This document shows positions 17,984-26,216 of a stretch of 64,000 nt of DNA, piece by piece; position 1 is the first letter of the stretch, and each line of letters starts with the position of its first letter. The DNA comes from Salaquimonas pukyongi (GTDB taxonomy: Bacteria > Pseudomonadota > Alphaproteobacteria > Rhizobiales > Rhizobiaceae), in the NCBI RefSeq assembly GCF_001953055.1, contig NZ_CP019044.1, positions 2,852,001 through 2,916,000 of the forward strand. The letters are read 5' to 3'. The translations under genes were made by a program, and so were the position numbers. The notes beneath the pieces are model-generated. The model ran no database searches. It was not told the origin of the DNA and was given only the letters and a program-made list of their open reading frames with translations.

Positions 17984-19003
17984 CTAATGCGCCGCAGACG
18001 TATCGACGTCACGGTGACCGGGTTCGCCCCGCTTGTCGGCCACTGCATCGAAGAAATAGCTGACAAACTGGATCAGCATCGTAATGCCGAAAAGGGCAAT
18101 GAAAGCGGCCATCTGGTATTTGGTAAACATGCCGAAGGGGCCAGCCTGGGATACTTCGAAATTCATCACCGGCGCATTCACAATGGATTGCTTGCCGTTG
18201 AAACTGATCCCCACAATGACCCAGCAGGTGGTAATGCCCAGAAGAATGGTGCCAATGGCGTTGATGACGCCTTTTTTGCTTCGCTGGAAGGAGGCATAGA
18301 GAATGTCGACACGCACATGCCCCTCGTCAAACAGCGTGTAGGCGGATGCAAACAGGAACAACGCTGCATACCAATAGCGAACCAGATCGCCCATCAGGGC
18401 CTGTTCATAGGAGAAGACGAACCGTGAAATCACGATCAGCAGTTCAGCGACAACGATCAGCAGGGCCAGCCAGACAAAACCCAGTGTCCGGGTAAAATAG
18501 GCAATGATAAAGCCGAGCACGATCAGGGGCATGTGAATCCAGGTACCAATCCAGTTTGCGCGGGCCAGATTGCGCGCTGCGGCTTCCCCCATCAGCGGCT
18601 CGATAAACGACTCGACCCGCATGAAGGAAAGCGTGGCATCCACCACGCCGACCAGAAACACCGACCAGTAAAGCGCGCGGATGAAATAGACGTTGAAGGA
18701 ATGAATGAGATGCGCCTCATAGCGCAACGACCGGCGCGGATACGCCATGACAAGGGCAACGGCTGCCGCAATACCGAGGAGGCAGATGGCAACCTGCAAC
18801 CACGCGGCAGCGCTGGCAGCTTCACCGAAAGCTGCGAAAACTCCGGGATAATCGTACCCGACATCCAATACGTTGTTGATCAGAAACGCCACCAGCAGGC
18901 CCAGCATCGACCAGCCGAATATACGGCTGAGGAAAGCCCTGTCGCCTTCCTTTTCAATAGCGTTCTGCAGATGGTTTGCTTGCTGTTCTTCGTTGCCCGT
19001 CAT
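17984..19003 (-). CDS. TRAP transporter small permease (DctQ type, enlarged form)
   Basis: Membrane protein of 339 residues, about twice the classic DctQ length of 160-200. About seven to eight hydrophobic helices can be seen, the first near residues 27-50 and the last near 300-325. The C-terminal half carries the DctQ-like signature around FDEGHVRVDILYASF. The ATG at 19003 follows AGGGAAGG closely. An upstream in-frame start at 19039 is less likely. Large DctQ proteins occur with TakP-type binding proteins, in agreement with the upstream gene. It would form the complex with the 884-residue DctM protein encoded next. Confidence 0.85.
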   Translation of the reverse strand: MTGNEEQQANHLQNAIEKEGDRAFLSRIFGWSMLGLLVAFLINNVLDVGYDYPGVFAAFGEAASAAAWLQVAICLLGIAAAVALVMAYPRRSLRYEAHLIHSFNVYFIRALYWSVFLVGVVDATLSFMRVESFIEPLMGEAAARNLARANWIGTWIHMPLIVLGFIIAYFTRTLGFVWLALLIVVAELLIVISRFVFSYEQALMGDLVRYWYAALFLFASAYTLFDEGHVRVDILYASFQRSKKGVINAIGTILLGITTCWVIVGISFNGKQSIVNAPVMNFEVSQAGPFGMFTKYQMAAFIALFGITMLIQFVSYFFDAVADKRGEPGHRDVDTSAAH

Positions 19004-19055
19004 CAACCTTCCCTGCCGGTTTCCGGCAGCCCCTCCCAAGGCCGCAATACAGGAA

Positions 19056-19081
19056 AAGAGCGGAACCGAAGTCCCGCTCTT
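19056..19081 (-). terminator. UUCG-capped stem-loop between TRAP binding-protein and permease genes
   Basis: On the coding strand an 11-bp stem (AAGAGCGGGAC / GTTCCGCTCTT, one G-U pair) is closed by a C(UUCG)G tetraloop and followed by TTCC. It lies 27 bases past the stop of the binding-protein gene and 53 bases before the small permease start. It may act as a leaky terminator or as a 3' barrier to nucleases. Confidence 0.65.
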
Positions 19082-19107
19082 ATTTGCTGTTACGGTTTCC
19101 CGTACAA

Positions 19108-20202
19108 TTAACCGATGCCAAGCACGCGGTTGCGCTGGTTCACGAACTGTCCCTCGAACAGCGCGATACCGGTGCCGATTTCGCGCAGTTTCGCCTGCGC
19201 GGCATCATCGACTTCAGCAGCCAGCGGCGAGTGGTCGCGCGTTTCGGCAAACACTTCCGAAGCCGCTTCCCCGAAGGCATCCCAGACGTCTTCGTTGAAC
19301 GAACGCACTTCGATACCCTGCTCGTCGACCAGTTTCTTCAGGTATTCACCGTTGAGCGCCATGTTCTCGAAATAAGCGTTGGTGTTTTCCTCAAGCGCCG
19401 CCGCCGTGATGCAGGAACGCTCCCAGTCGCTCAGGCTGCTCCACCACGACTTGTTCGAAGTCAGCGAAAGTGCAGAACCCGGCTCGTGCATGCCGCCGGT
19501 ATAGTAGTATTTTGCGGCTTCATAGAACTTCATGAAGTAGTCATTGTATGGACCAACCCACTCCGTTGCATCGATCGTACCGGAAACGAGGTTCTCGTAA
19601 ATCTGGCCGCCGGGCACCGAAATGGTGGAAGCGCCGAGTTTTGCCATGACCTGGCCGCCAAGGCCCGGAATACGCATCTTCAGACCCTTCAGGTCGTCGG
19701 CGGAGTTGATTTCCTTGTTGAACCAGCCACCGGCCTGGGTGCCGGTATTGCCGGCCGGAAGCGGCTGCAGGCCGAACTGGTCCTGAACCTTTTCCCAAAG
19801 CGCCATGCCGCCGCCATAAAGAACCCAGGCATTCCACTCGGCAAAGGTCATGCCGAAAGGAACAGCCGTGAAATAGGCCAGGGCAGGATGCTTGCCGGTC
19901 CAGTAATAGTCGGCGCCGATATAGGCCTGCGAGTTGCCGGAGGCCACTTCGTCGAAGACATCCAGCGCGCCAACACGCTCACCGGCAGCAAAATACTGGG
20001 TGGTGATTGCGCCCTGGGTCAGTTCCGTGATGCGCTCTGCAAGGCGCTGTGCGGAAATTCCCAGACCGGGAAAGTCGCGCGGCCATGTGGAAACGATGAC
20101 CATTTCCTTCTTGCTCTGCGCCACTGCGGGTGCAGCTAGTGTCGATGCTGCCGCACCACCACCGACCAAACCGGCTTTCTTGATAAACGAACGACGATCC
20201 AT
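19108..20202 (-). CDS. TRAP transporter substrate-binding protein (TakP/DctP family), Tat-exported
   Basis: Periplasmic binding protein of 364 residues. The N-terminus MDRRSFIKKAG is a twin-arginine signal, with the hydrophobic stretch ending near APAVAQS. The mature part shows DctP features: STWPRDFPGLGISAQRLAERI, KEINSADDLKGLKMRIPGLGG (the Arg that salt-bridges the substrate carboxylate) and NLVSGTIDATEWVGPYNDY, which is close to the 2-oxoacid-binding TakP group. AAGGAGG before the ATG at 20202 fixes the start. It is the first gene of a three-gene operon with the DctQ and DctM genes. A 2-oxo acid or other carboxylate is the likely ligand. Confidence 0.9.
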   Translation of the reverse strand: MDRRSFIKKAGLVGGGAAASTLAAPAVAQSKKEMVIVSTWPRDFPGLGISAQRLAERITELTQGAITTQYFAAGERVGALDVFDEVASGNSQAYIGADYYWTGKHPALAYFTAVPFGMTFAEWNAWVLYGGGMALWEKVQDQFGLQPLPAGNTGTQAGGWFNKEINSADDLKGLKMRIPGLGGQVMAKLGASTISVPGGQIYENLVSGTIDATEWVGPYNDYFMKFYEAAKYYYTGGMHEPGSALSLTSNKSWWSSLSDWERSCITAAALEENTNAYFENMALNGEYLKKLVDEQGIEVRSFNEDVWDAFGEAASEVFAETRDHSPLAAEVDDAAQAKLREIGTGIALFEGQFVNQRNRVLGIG

Positions 20203-20448
20203 ATAGTTTTCCTCCTTGGATACTTGCGGGAATAAAAAATTCGTGCCCGACCGGACCCGGGCTTGTCGCTTCCTCCCGAACCGGCCCGCGTGGCTTGCAA
20301 TACAGTACAAATTCTTGGGCGGTGCAAGTGCCGCACGGCTTTCCGGCAAAAGAAATGCCGCCATCGGCGGTTTTGCTGCCTGTCAAACAGGCACCTTGCC
20401 TGATTGTTGTGCAATTAGGTGAAACAGCTGCCCGTAGGGCCTTCTCCA

Positions 20449-21525
20449 TCACGCATAAAGCGCTGCAGCCAGAAGTGTCAGCCCCATGACAAAGATCAGC
20501 GCAGCGCCGCCAATTTCAATTGCCCGGTAGATACCATCGCGCATTTTACTGGCGGAACTCAGCCGCAAGGCGGCATTTTTGGCAGTGACCGCGATTACCG
20601 CAATTGCCGAAACGGTGATCGCCGTGCCCATCGCCATGGCGAAAGCTGAAAGAATGCCGGCGAGATACAACCCGTTGAGAAAGGAAAACGTCAACACGAT
20701 CAGTGCACCGGTACATGGCCGCAAGCCAACCGCAAACACCGCAGTCCACGCTTCCTTCAGGCCCATGTCTCCTCCAAGCATGGAGGGGGCAGGCATATGA
20801 GCATGGCCACATTGCGGGCAGGCATGATCGTGATCATGATCGTTGTGATGACTGTGGTGATGGGCGCCAGCACCGTTGTGGCCGTGAGCATGGTGGCGAG
20901 TATGCGGTGCGCCTTTGCCGGCTGCGGCAGCTGCAACCGGTTGTACCTGCTGCCGCGCAAATACCTTGCGCCACAACAGCCAGGTGCCCAGCAGCATCAC
21001 GCCTGCATAGCTGGCAATTTCGAGGTTGCGCGCAAGGTCTGCCTGCCGAAGGCCCAGCCCGCGCAGAAACAGCACAATCGAGCCGATGGCCGCGATGGCC
21101 ACCAGCGCCTGCATGGCGGAGGAGGCAAAGGACAGCATAACACCCCGGCGCAGCTGAACCTCGTTTGCCACCATGTAGGATGAAATCACCACCTTGCCAT
21201 GCCCCGGCCCGGCAGCGTGAAGGATGCCATAGGCAAAACTCAGCCCGATGAGAACCCACATGCCCCCATCACCCGAACGGATAACCTTCAGCGCCTCGGT
21301 CATGGCCTTGTAGAAGGCTTTCTGCTGCTGCTGGATCCAGAACAGAATGCCCGCGAACGGCCCTTGCGGCTTGATCGCCTGTTCCGCCTGCCCCACTCCC
21401 AGGGAGTTCTGGGCGCTTGCCGTCTCCGGCAGCATTATTGTGGCAGCCAGCGCCAGCATTGCCAGCAACATCAGAGCAGGAAGGCGGCGCGGCGGTGTCA
21501 GGCAGGGCAACTGAATTCCACCCAT
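20449..21525 (-). CDS. Nickel/cobalt efflux membrane protein, RcnA/NicO family
   Basis: Inner-membrane metal exporter of 358 residues. A signal-like N-terminus ends near TASAQ, so the first part may be periplasmic. HAAGPGHGK at 103-111 is the NicO motif in the first helices. A histidine-rich cytoplasmic loop (208-243, about 15 His plus CPQC) would bind metal. GLRPCTGALIVL in the second half is the conserved RPC segment. The start overlaps the end of the DUF1007 gene by 28 bases, so the two are co-translated. Ni2+ or Co2+ is the default family substrate; the DUF1007 partner leaves zinc or another metal possible. Confidence 0.87.
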   Translation of the reverse strand: MGGIQLPCLTPPRRLPALMLLAMLALAATIMLPETASAQNSLGVGQAEQAIKPQGPFAGILFWIQQQQKAFYKAMTEALKVIRSGDGGMWVLIGLSFAYGILHAAGPGHGKVVISSYMVANEVQLRRGVMLSFASSAMQALVAIAAIGSIVLFLRGLGLRQADLARNLEIASYAGVMLLGTWLLWRKVFARQQVQPVAAAAAGKGAPHTRHHAHGHNGAGAHHHSHHNDHDHDHACPQCGHAHMPAPSMLGGDMGLKEAWTAVFAVGLRPCTGALIVLTFSFLNGLYLAGILSAFAMAMGTAITVSAIAVIAVTAKNAALRLSSASKMRDGIYRAIEIGGAALIFVMGLTLLAAALYA

Positions 21526-22193
21526 GTCAGGTAATCTTCGCTGGCATCGATCTTTTCATCGGGGCCTGCGGTGAACAGGTCGGCAAGGCGATCGGCATCG
21601 CGGGCATAAAGTGCATCCCAATCCGGCACGACGATTTGGGAGGTGCAGGACTTTCCGTTGCCTGACACAATGACCGCCGTGGGGTCCGGCAGTTCCACCG
21701 CCACATAATAGGTAGGGTCGGACACCGCCACCTTGAAGCCTTCTGCGCCCATCGGTTGCGGTTCGGTCAGTTCCATTGCCATGATCATCATCAGCTGGCC
21801 GTTCTTGTAGTCGACGATGTAGGGTTCCGGCTCGAAAAAATCGATGACTTTGCTGCCGCTGCGTATCTCGGTGTAGAAATTGTATTCAGCCAGCGAGATC
21901 CTGGTCTCTTTGCCGATGGTCTCAAGTTCTTCCGGATCAAGCTCGCCATTGCCATTGTCGTCAAAGTCGAGCACCAGCGAGGAAGAAAAAATCTCGTCGA
22001 ACCGCCACACATGGCGGATTTCGGTCGCTTCGCCCTTTTCGTTGCGCACCACTTCCAGATTGGCCTCGATCCAAACATGGGGATGCGCCGCGCCGGGCAT
22101 TCCCGAAGAAAGTAAAAGACTTGCAGCCAGCCCTGCGATCAGGGTTGATCTAACCGTCAACGGTCCGGTCTGTTGCAGCAGAGGAGTGCTCAT
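21498..22193 (-). CDS. DUF1007 family exported protein with EF-hand-like loop
   Basis: Exported protein of 231 residues. Hydrophobic residues 15-33 form a signal peptide. The mature end begins with HPHVWIEA, the hallmark of DUF1007. Residues 76-88 (DFDDNGNGELDPE) look like a calcium-type EF-hand loop. Three start codons lie close together (GTG 22202, ATG 22199, ATG 22193); the last has GAGG at good distance. DUF1007 proteins are commonly encoded with, or fused to, RcnA-like exporters, as here. A periplasmic metal-binding or delivery role is inferred, not shown. Confidence 0.8.
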   Translation of the reverse strand: MSTPLLQQTGPLTVRSTLIAGLAASLLLSSGMPGAAHPHVWIEANLEVVRNEKGEATEIRHVWRFDEIFSSSLVLDFDDNGNGELDPEELETIGKETRISLAEYNFYTEIRSGSKVIDFFEPEPYIVDYKNGQLMMIMAMELTEPQPMGAEGFKVAVSDPTYYVAVELPDPTAVIVSGNGKSCTSQIVVPDWDALYARDADRLADLFTAGPDEKIDASEDYLTWVEFSCPA

Positions 22194-22211
22194 TATCATC
22201 ACCTCGCCCGT

Positions 22212-23105
22212 TCAGCGTTCCTTTTTGAACCAGGCATCCATGAAGTCGACAAACACACGCACCTTGGCTGAAATGTGACGCCTGTCGGGATAGACCACAT
22301 AGAAAGCAGAACCTTCCGGAACGAAATCCTCCAGGATCGACACCAGGCTTCCATCCGCCAGTTCGTCCTTAACACAAAACTCCGGCACCATCGTCACCCC
22401 CAGACCGGCCAGTGCCGCCCGTTTGCACACCTCCGGATCGTTGACATCCATCACCGACCGCACGGTCTGTGTAAACGCAGTGCCGTTTTCATCGACAAAG
22501 GGCCAGGTGTTACGGCCGCGCCAATTGGTGTCGATGATGTTGGGCCAGTCCGCAATCTGCGAAGGGTGATCGGGTACGCCATGTTTTTTCAGAAAAGCCG
22601 GGGTGGCGCAAAACAGCAACCGGTTGCCCATCAGCTTCTTGGCGATGAGGGAAGAGTCGGCCAGAACGCCCACCCGGATCGCCACATCAAACCGTTCTTC
22701 CACAAGATCGGTTACCCGGTCATCCAGCGAGACGATCATTCGGACCGCCGGATAAGCCTTGGCAAATTCAACCAGCGGCAGCATTGATTCGACGGCGCCA
22801 AGCGAACGTGGCGCGGTAATGCGAAGCGTGCCGTCCACCTCCCCATCGTCATCCCGCACGTTTTCCCGCGCGTCTTCGATCTGCCTGAGGATTTCCAGGC
22901 ACGAACGGTAGTATTTCTCACCGGACTCGGTCAGCGAAAACTGCCGCGTGGTACGGTTGATGAGCAGAACGCCCAGGTCATCTTCCAGCTCACGCACATA
23001 TTTGGACAGCAGGGCCTTGGATCTGCCCATCTTGCGGGCGGCAGCGGAATACCCCTCGCTTTCTACAACCTCGATATAGGCCTTCATGCGGGTTATTGTG
23101 TCCAC
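22212..23105 (-). CDS. LysR-family transcriptional regulator
   Basis: DNA-binding regulator of 297 residues. The winged helix-turn-helix covers residues 1-60 (DTITRMKAYIEVVESEGYSAAAR, SKALLSKYVRELEDDLG). The effector-binding LysR_substrate domain runs from about 88 to the end. I chose a GTG at 23105 because GAGG lies upstream and the protein then aligns with family N-termini; 17 upstream in-frame residues have no homology. It lies just upstream of and codirectional with the DUF1007/RcnA genes (18-base gap), but its target is unknown. It resembles the DsdC/CrgA-like type that senses small aromatic or oxidative signals. Confidence 0.9.
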   Translation of the reverse strand: MDTITRMKAYIEVVESEGYSAAARKMGRSKALLSKYVRELEDDLGVLLINRTTRQFSLTESGEKYYRSCLEILRQIEDARENVRDDDGEVDGTLRITAPRSLGAVESMLPLVEFAKAYPAVRMIVSLDDRVTDLVEERFDVAIRVGVLADSSLIAKKLMGNRLLFCATPAFLKKHGVPDHPSQIADWPNIIDTNWRGRNTWPFVDENGTAFTQTVRSVMDVNDPEVCKRAALAGLGVTMVPEFCVKDELADGSLVSILEDFVPEGSAFYVVYPDRRHISAKVRVFVDFMDAWFKKER

Positions 23106-23161
23106 TTTTTCCTCATGCGCTTTACGGAAATACCGCCAGAACTTTGGGGCATGCACCCAGG

Positions 23162-24186
23162 CTAGCTGCCTGCCTTTTGCCTGCCAAGATCAATAATCCC
23201 GGCTTCCCCCGCCTCGCTGCCAAAGGCAAGCCGGTTGCCATTGTCATCCCAGTTGAGCGCAGAGACGGCGCCCTTGCCACTGCGCTTCAACACCGCTTCC
23301 TTGCCATCGCCAATGCGCACTGCCGCCACCATGCCGTCTTCATAGCCGATGGCAACGACCTCTTCCTGCGGGTGGCAGGCAACGCGCGTCACAAGCAGAT
23401 TGCCCATCGAGCCCAGTTCCTTCGGCGCCTTGCCCATCGGACCGTCCTTGCCGGAAAACGGCCAGGTGATTGCTGCCGGCGCACCGGAGGTCGCAAGCCA
23501 TTTCCCCTTTACCGACCAGGAAAGCGAATGCACCTTTGCCGGATAGCCCGTCATGCGCATGTGCCTGCCGTCACCGAGCCGCCAGCCATGCAGCGCGTTT
23601 TCCTGCATCTGCGAGACCACGTAACGCCCGTCGGGAGAAAATATAACCCCGTATGCGCGCCCTTCCATTCAAGAAACTGCGTAGCGCCGGCCGTGTTGAT
23701 CCAGAAAAGTTCCACCCCGCCATAACGGGCAATGGCAAGCCGCATCCCTTTGGGTGCAAAGGCAATCCCTTCAATGCTGCGCTCACAGGCGATTTCCCTG
23801 CTTTGCGTGTCCTTGAGCGTATCTGTAAGCACGGTGGCCGACTTGCCTGCAGCCCAGGCAATGGCACCGCCGGGGCCCGCTGCCAGACGGTCGATCCACT
23901 TGCCCTTGTTTTCGCTCAAGGTCGAAAGCCTGCCCTCACCGTCAATACTGCAGACCTTGCCGTCTTCACCACCGGTGAGCAGCCTGTCTGCTGCAACGCT
24001 TGAACAAGCTGCCAGCAGGCCTTCATGAACTTCAATAACCCGATGGCGATCCGACAGCACATGCACCGTGCCGCCTGCTCCGGCAAACACAGGGTTATCG
24101 CCGACAAACCCCGCCCACTCCACATGGCCAAGGTTTTCCGGGTCGGTTTCGAGCGGGGCAACGGTAGGCATGATGTCAAAGGTCAC
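23162..24186 (-). pseudogene. WD40 repeat protein, split by a one-base frameshift
   Basis: Two overlapping open frames (24186 down to 23551, and 23668 down to 23162) together make one WD40 beta-propeller protein of about 341 residues. The first ends its homology at LEWKGAHTG; the second resumes in another phase with VIFSPDGRYVVSQMQENALHGW. Adding one G to the run of four (plus-strand CCCC at 23647-23650) restores a continuous frame. The gene starts with ATGA overlapping the stop of the CobW gene, the usual partnership in rhizobia. The break may be a real inactivation, slippage at a homopolymer, or a sequencing error. WD40 repeats are seen as GGEDGKVCSIDG, YEDGMVAAVRIGDG and related blades. 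Confidence 0.8.
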
Positions 24187-25298
24187 CCGGCACAGGCTGC
24201 AAACGTGCGTTCCAGCTTTTCACGGTCGAGGTTTCGCCCGATAAAGACAATACGGCTTCGGCGTGTTTCGTCATGCTTCCAGGCACGCTGATGATCGCCC
24301 TCGATGATCATGTGAATGCCCTGCACCACATAGCGTTCAGGGTCGTCCTTGAAGGCGACAATGCCCTTGAGACGGAGAATATCCGGCCCATCAGACTGGG
24401 TGATGGCCTGTATCCATGGAAAAAACTTTTGCGGATCGACTTCCCCGGCTGACAGCGACACCGTGCCGATGGTGGTATCATGAATTTTCTCATCCAGCCC
24501 GCCATGCCCGTGCTGATGCCCGTGTTCATGCCCGCGCTGATGATCGTGCTTGTGATCGTGGCCGTGATGATGCCCATCATGGTCATGCCCATGGTGATCA
24601 TGATCGCAGTCCGGCCCGCAAACGTGACTGTCGTCGAATTCGAGAAACTGCGGATCGCTTTCGATGACACGGGCCAGATCGAAACGGCCCTGTTCGAGAA
24701 TTTCCTTGAGTGCCACATTGGCCCGGCTGGTGCGGAAAATCCGGGCCGAAGGGTTGATCTGGCGTATCACCGATTCAACTTTCGCCAACTCGTCTTCTGC
24801 CACCAGATCGGTCTTGTTGAGCAGCACGATATCGGCAAACGCGATCTGGTCTTCAGCTTCCGGGCTGTCCTTCAGACGCATCGGGAGGTGCTTGGCATCG
24901 GCAAACGCAATCACTGAATCCAGCCGCGACTTGGCGCGCACCTCGTCATCCATGAAAAAGGTCTGGGCAACGGGCGCCGGGTCGGCAAGCCCCGTGGTTT
25001 CGACAATAACGGCATCGAACCGGCCTGGCCGCTTCATCAGGTTCTGCACGACACGGATGAGATCGCCGCGCACCGTGCAGCAGATACAGCCATTGTTCAT
25101 TTCGTAGATTTCCTCATCGGTTTCCACGATGAGATCATTGTCGATGCCGATCTCTCCAAATTCGTTGACGATCACCGCATATTTGCGTCCGTGATCCTCC
25201 GTCAGGATGCGGTTGAGCAAGGTTGTCTTTCCCGCACCCAGATAGCCGGTGAGAACGGTCACGGGAATCTGCCGGCTGGCCTCTGCCGTATCAGGCAT
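24183..25298 (-). CDS. CobW/COG0523-family GTPase with His-rich loop (zinc chaperone-like)
   Basis: Cytoplasmic G3E GTPase of 371 residues. GYLGAGKTTLLN at 18-29 is the Walker A loop, CICC at 71-74 the conserved metal-binding CxCC motif, and NKTD at 161-164 the guanine-specificity motif. Residues 225-265 form a loop with about 19 His plus CGPDC, likely metal storage. The CobW_C domain follows (KGIVAFKDDPERYVVQGIHMI). The ATG at 25298 is preferred over an upstream in-frame start at 25379. Members of this family deliver zinc or other metals to enzymes. It heads the pair with the WD40 gene. No Zur box could be identified upstream. Confidence 0.92.
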   Translation of the reverse strand: MPDTAEASRQIPVTVLTGYLGAGKTTLLNRILTEDHGRKYAVIVNEFGEIGIDNDLIVETDEEIYEMNNGCICCTVRGDLIRVVQNLMKRPGRFDAVIVETTGLADPAPVAQTFFMDDEVRAKSRLDSVIAFADAKHLPMRLKDSPEAEDQIAFADIVLLNKTDLVAEDELAKVESVIRQINPSARIFRTSRANVALKEILEQGRFDLARVIESDPQFLEFDDSHVCGPDCDHDHHGHDHDGHHHGHDHKHDHQRGHEHGHQHGHGGLDEKIHDTTIGTVSLSAGEVDPQKFFPWIQAITQSDGPDILRLKGIVAFKDDPERYVVQGIHMIIEGDHQRAWKHDETRRSRIVFIGRNLDREKLERTFAACAG

Positions 25299-25391
25299 TT
25301 CTGTCTCCAAACGCTGTTTGCTGCTCCCGACGGGAACAAATTGATATAGAACCGGCAGCGCGCAATTACGAGCCCGCACGTGGTTTTACCT

Positions 25392-26216
25392 TCATTGAAC
25401 ATCAGGCTGCCGTTCAAACTCTGAAAGATCAAAGCGGTCGATATCGGCCAGCAGATCAGCAAGGCTGCAGACGGCATGATCAAGCAGCTTCTGGCCCTTC
25501 TCCGCGGTCGCGGAAGCAGCATCCCCCGTCGCGCCCAGCGGATTCAGATCCTGCATCTTCCAACCGAATGCATGTTTGCCATAAGCGGCCAGATGCCGGT
25601 TTTGGCTTATAAAGTGCGCCTGCCGGGAGGAAAAATGCTGCGCCTTCTCCATGGACACCTTGTTCGGGTGGAGCGCCAGCATCAACGACGTTTCAATCAG
25701 CCCGGCATGGATATCGAGGGCTGCATCCTGCGGCCCGATCACGGACTGCGGATAGCCGAAACGGGTCCAGGACGTTGCCACGCACAGCATCTGCTTATGC
25801 ACCCGCAATTCCGTCGCCACAATCGTCATCAGTGGCGAGTTGCCGCCATGGGCGTTGAGCAGCAGCAGTTTGCAGATACCGCGTTTTGCAAGCATCCCGC
25901 CGATTGCGGTCCATTTTTCAATGGCCTCATCATAGGTGAGCGACTTGCTGCCCGGATAGTCCATGTGTTCGGGCGAATAGCCGATTTCCTGTACCGGCAG
26001 AAAGGTCACCGGCAGCTTGCCCGAAACCTTCTTGCTCAACCGTGCTGAAATGCCCCCGGCAATCAGCGTGTCGGTTTCAACCGGCAGATGCGGCCCGTGC
26101 TGTTCGGTTGCGCCGAGTGGCAGTACCGCAATCCAGTGGGAAAGATCCTCACCTTCAAGCGCACCAAAATCGATTGCGGCAAAATCCAGATCGGGCAGCA
26201 GCCGTTCTTCACTCAT
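25392..26216 (-). CDS. Creatininase-family amidohydrolase
   Basis: Metal-dependent amidase of 274 residues (creatinine amidohydrolase fold, also including MftE and FAPy deformylase-type enzymes). Metal ligands are recognisable in ATEQHGPHLPVETD, LLLNAHGGN and HAGLIETSLML. The start ATGA overlaps the stop of the amidohydrolase gene upstream, so they are co-translated. Substrate is not readable from sequence. Because its partner resembles 8-oxoguanine deaminase, a role in opening or trimming an oxidised purine product is a reasonable inference; true creatininase activity seems less likely without creatinase nearby. Confidence 0.85.
   Translation of the reverse strand: MSEERLLPDLDFAAIDFGALEGEDLSHWIAVLPLGATEQHGPHLPVETDTLIAGGISARLSKKVSGKLPVTFLPVQEIGYSPEHMDYPGSKSLTYDEAIEKWTAIGGMLAKRGICKLLLLNAHGGNSPLMTIVATELRVHKQMLCVATSWTRFGYPQSVIGPQDAALDIHAGLIETSLMLALHPNKVSMEKAQHFSSRQAHFISQNRHLAAYGKHAFGWKMQDLNPLGATGDAASATAEKGQKLLDHAVCSLADLLADIDRFDLSEFERQPDVQ

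Noticed and set aside
20341-20400. Short GC stem-loops between the TRAP binding protein and the RcnA gene (for example CCGCC-ATC-GGCGG)
   Set aside because: Short stems in GC-rich DNA; one is followed by TTTT on the plus strand but no gene uses that strand there.
20836-20880. A possible CRISPR-like or low-complexity repeat in the RcnA gene
   Set aside because: It is the coding sequence of the His-rich loop (CAC/CAT codons), not an array.
24520-24610. Repetitive GATCATG-rich stretch as a tandem repeat
   Set aside because: It encodes the His-rich loop of the CobW protein; the periodicity is codon-driven.
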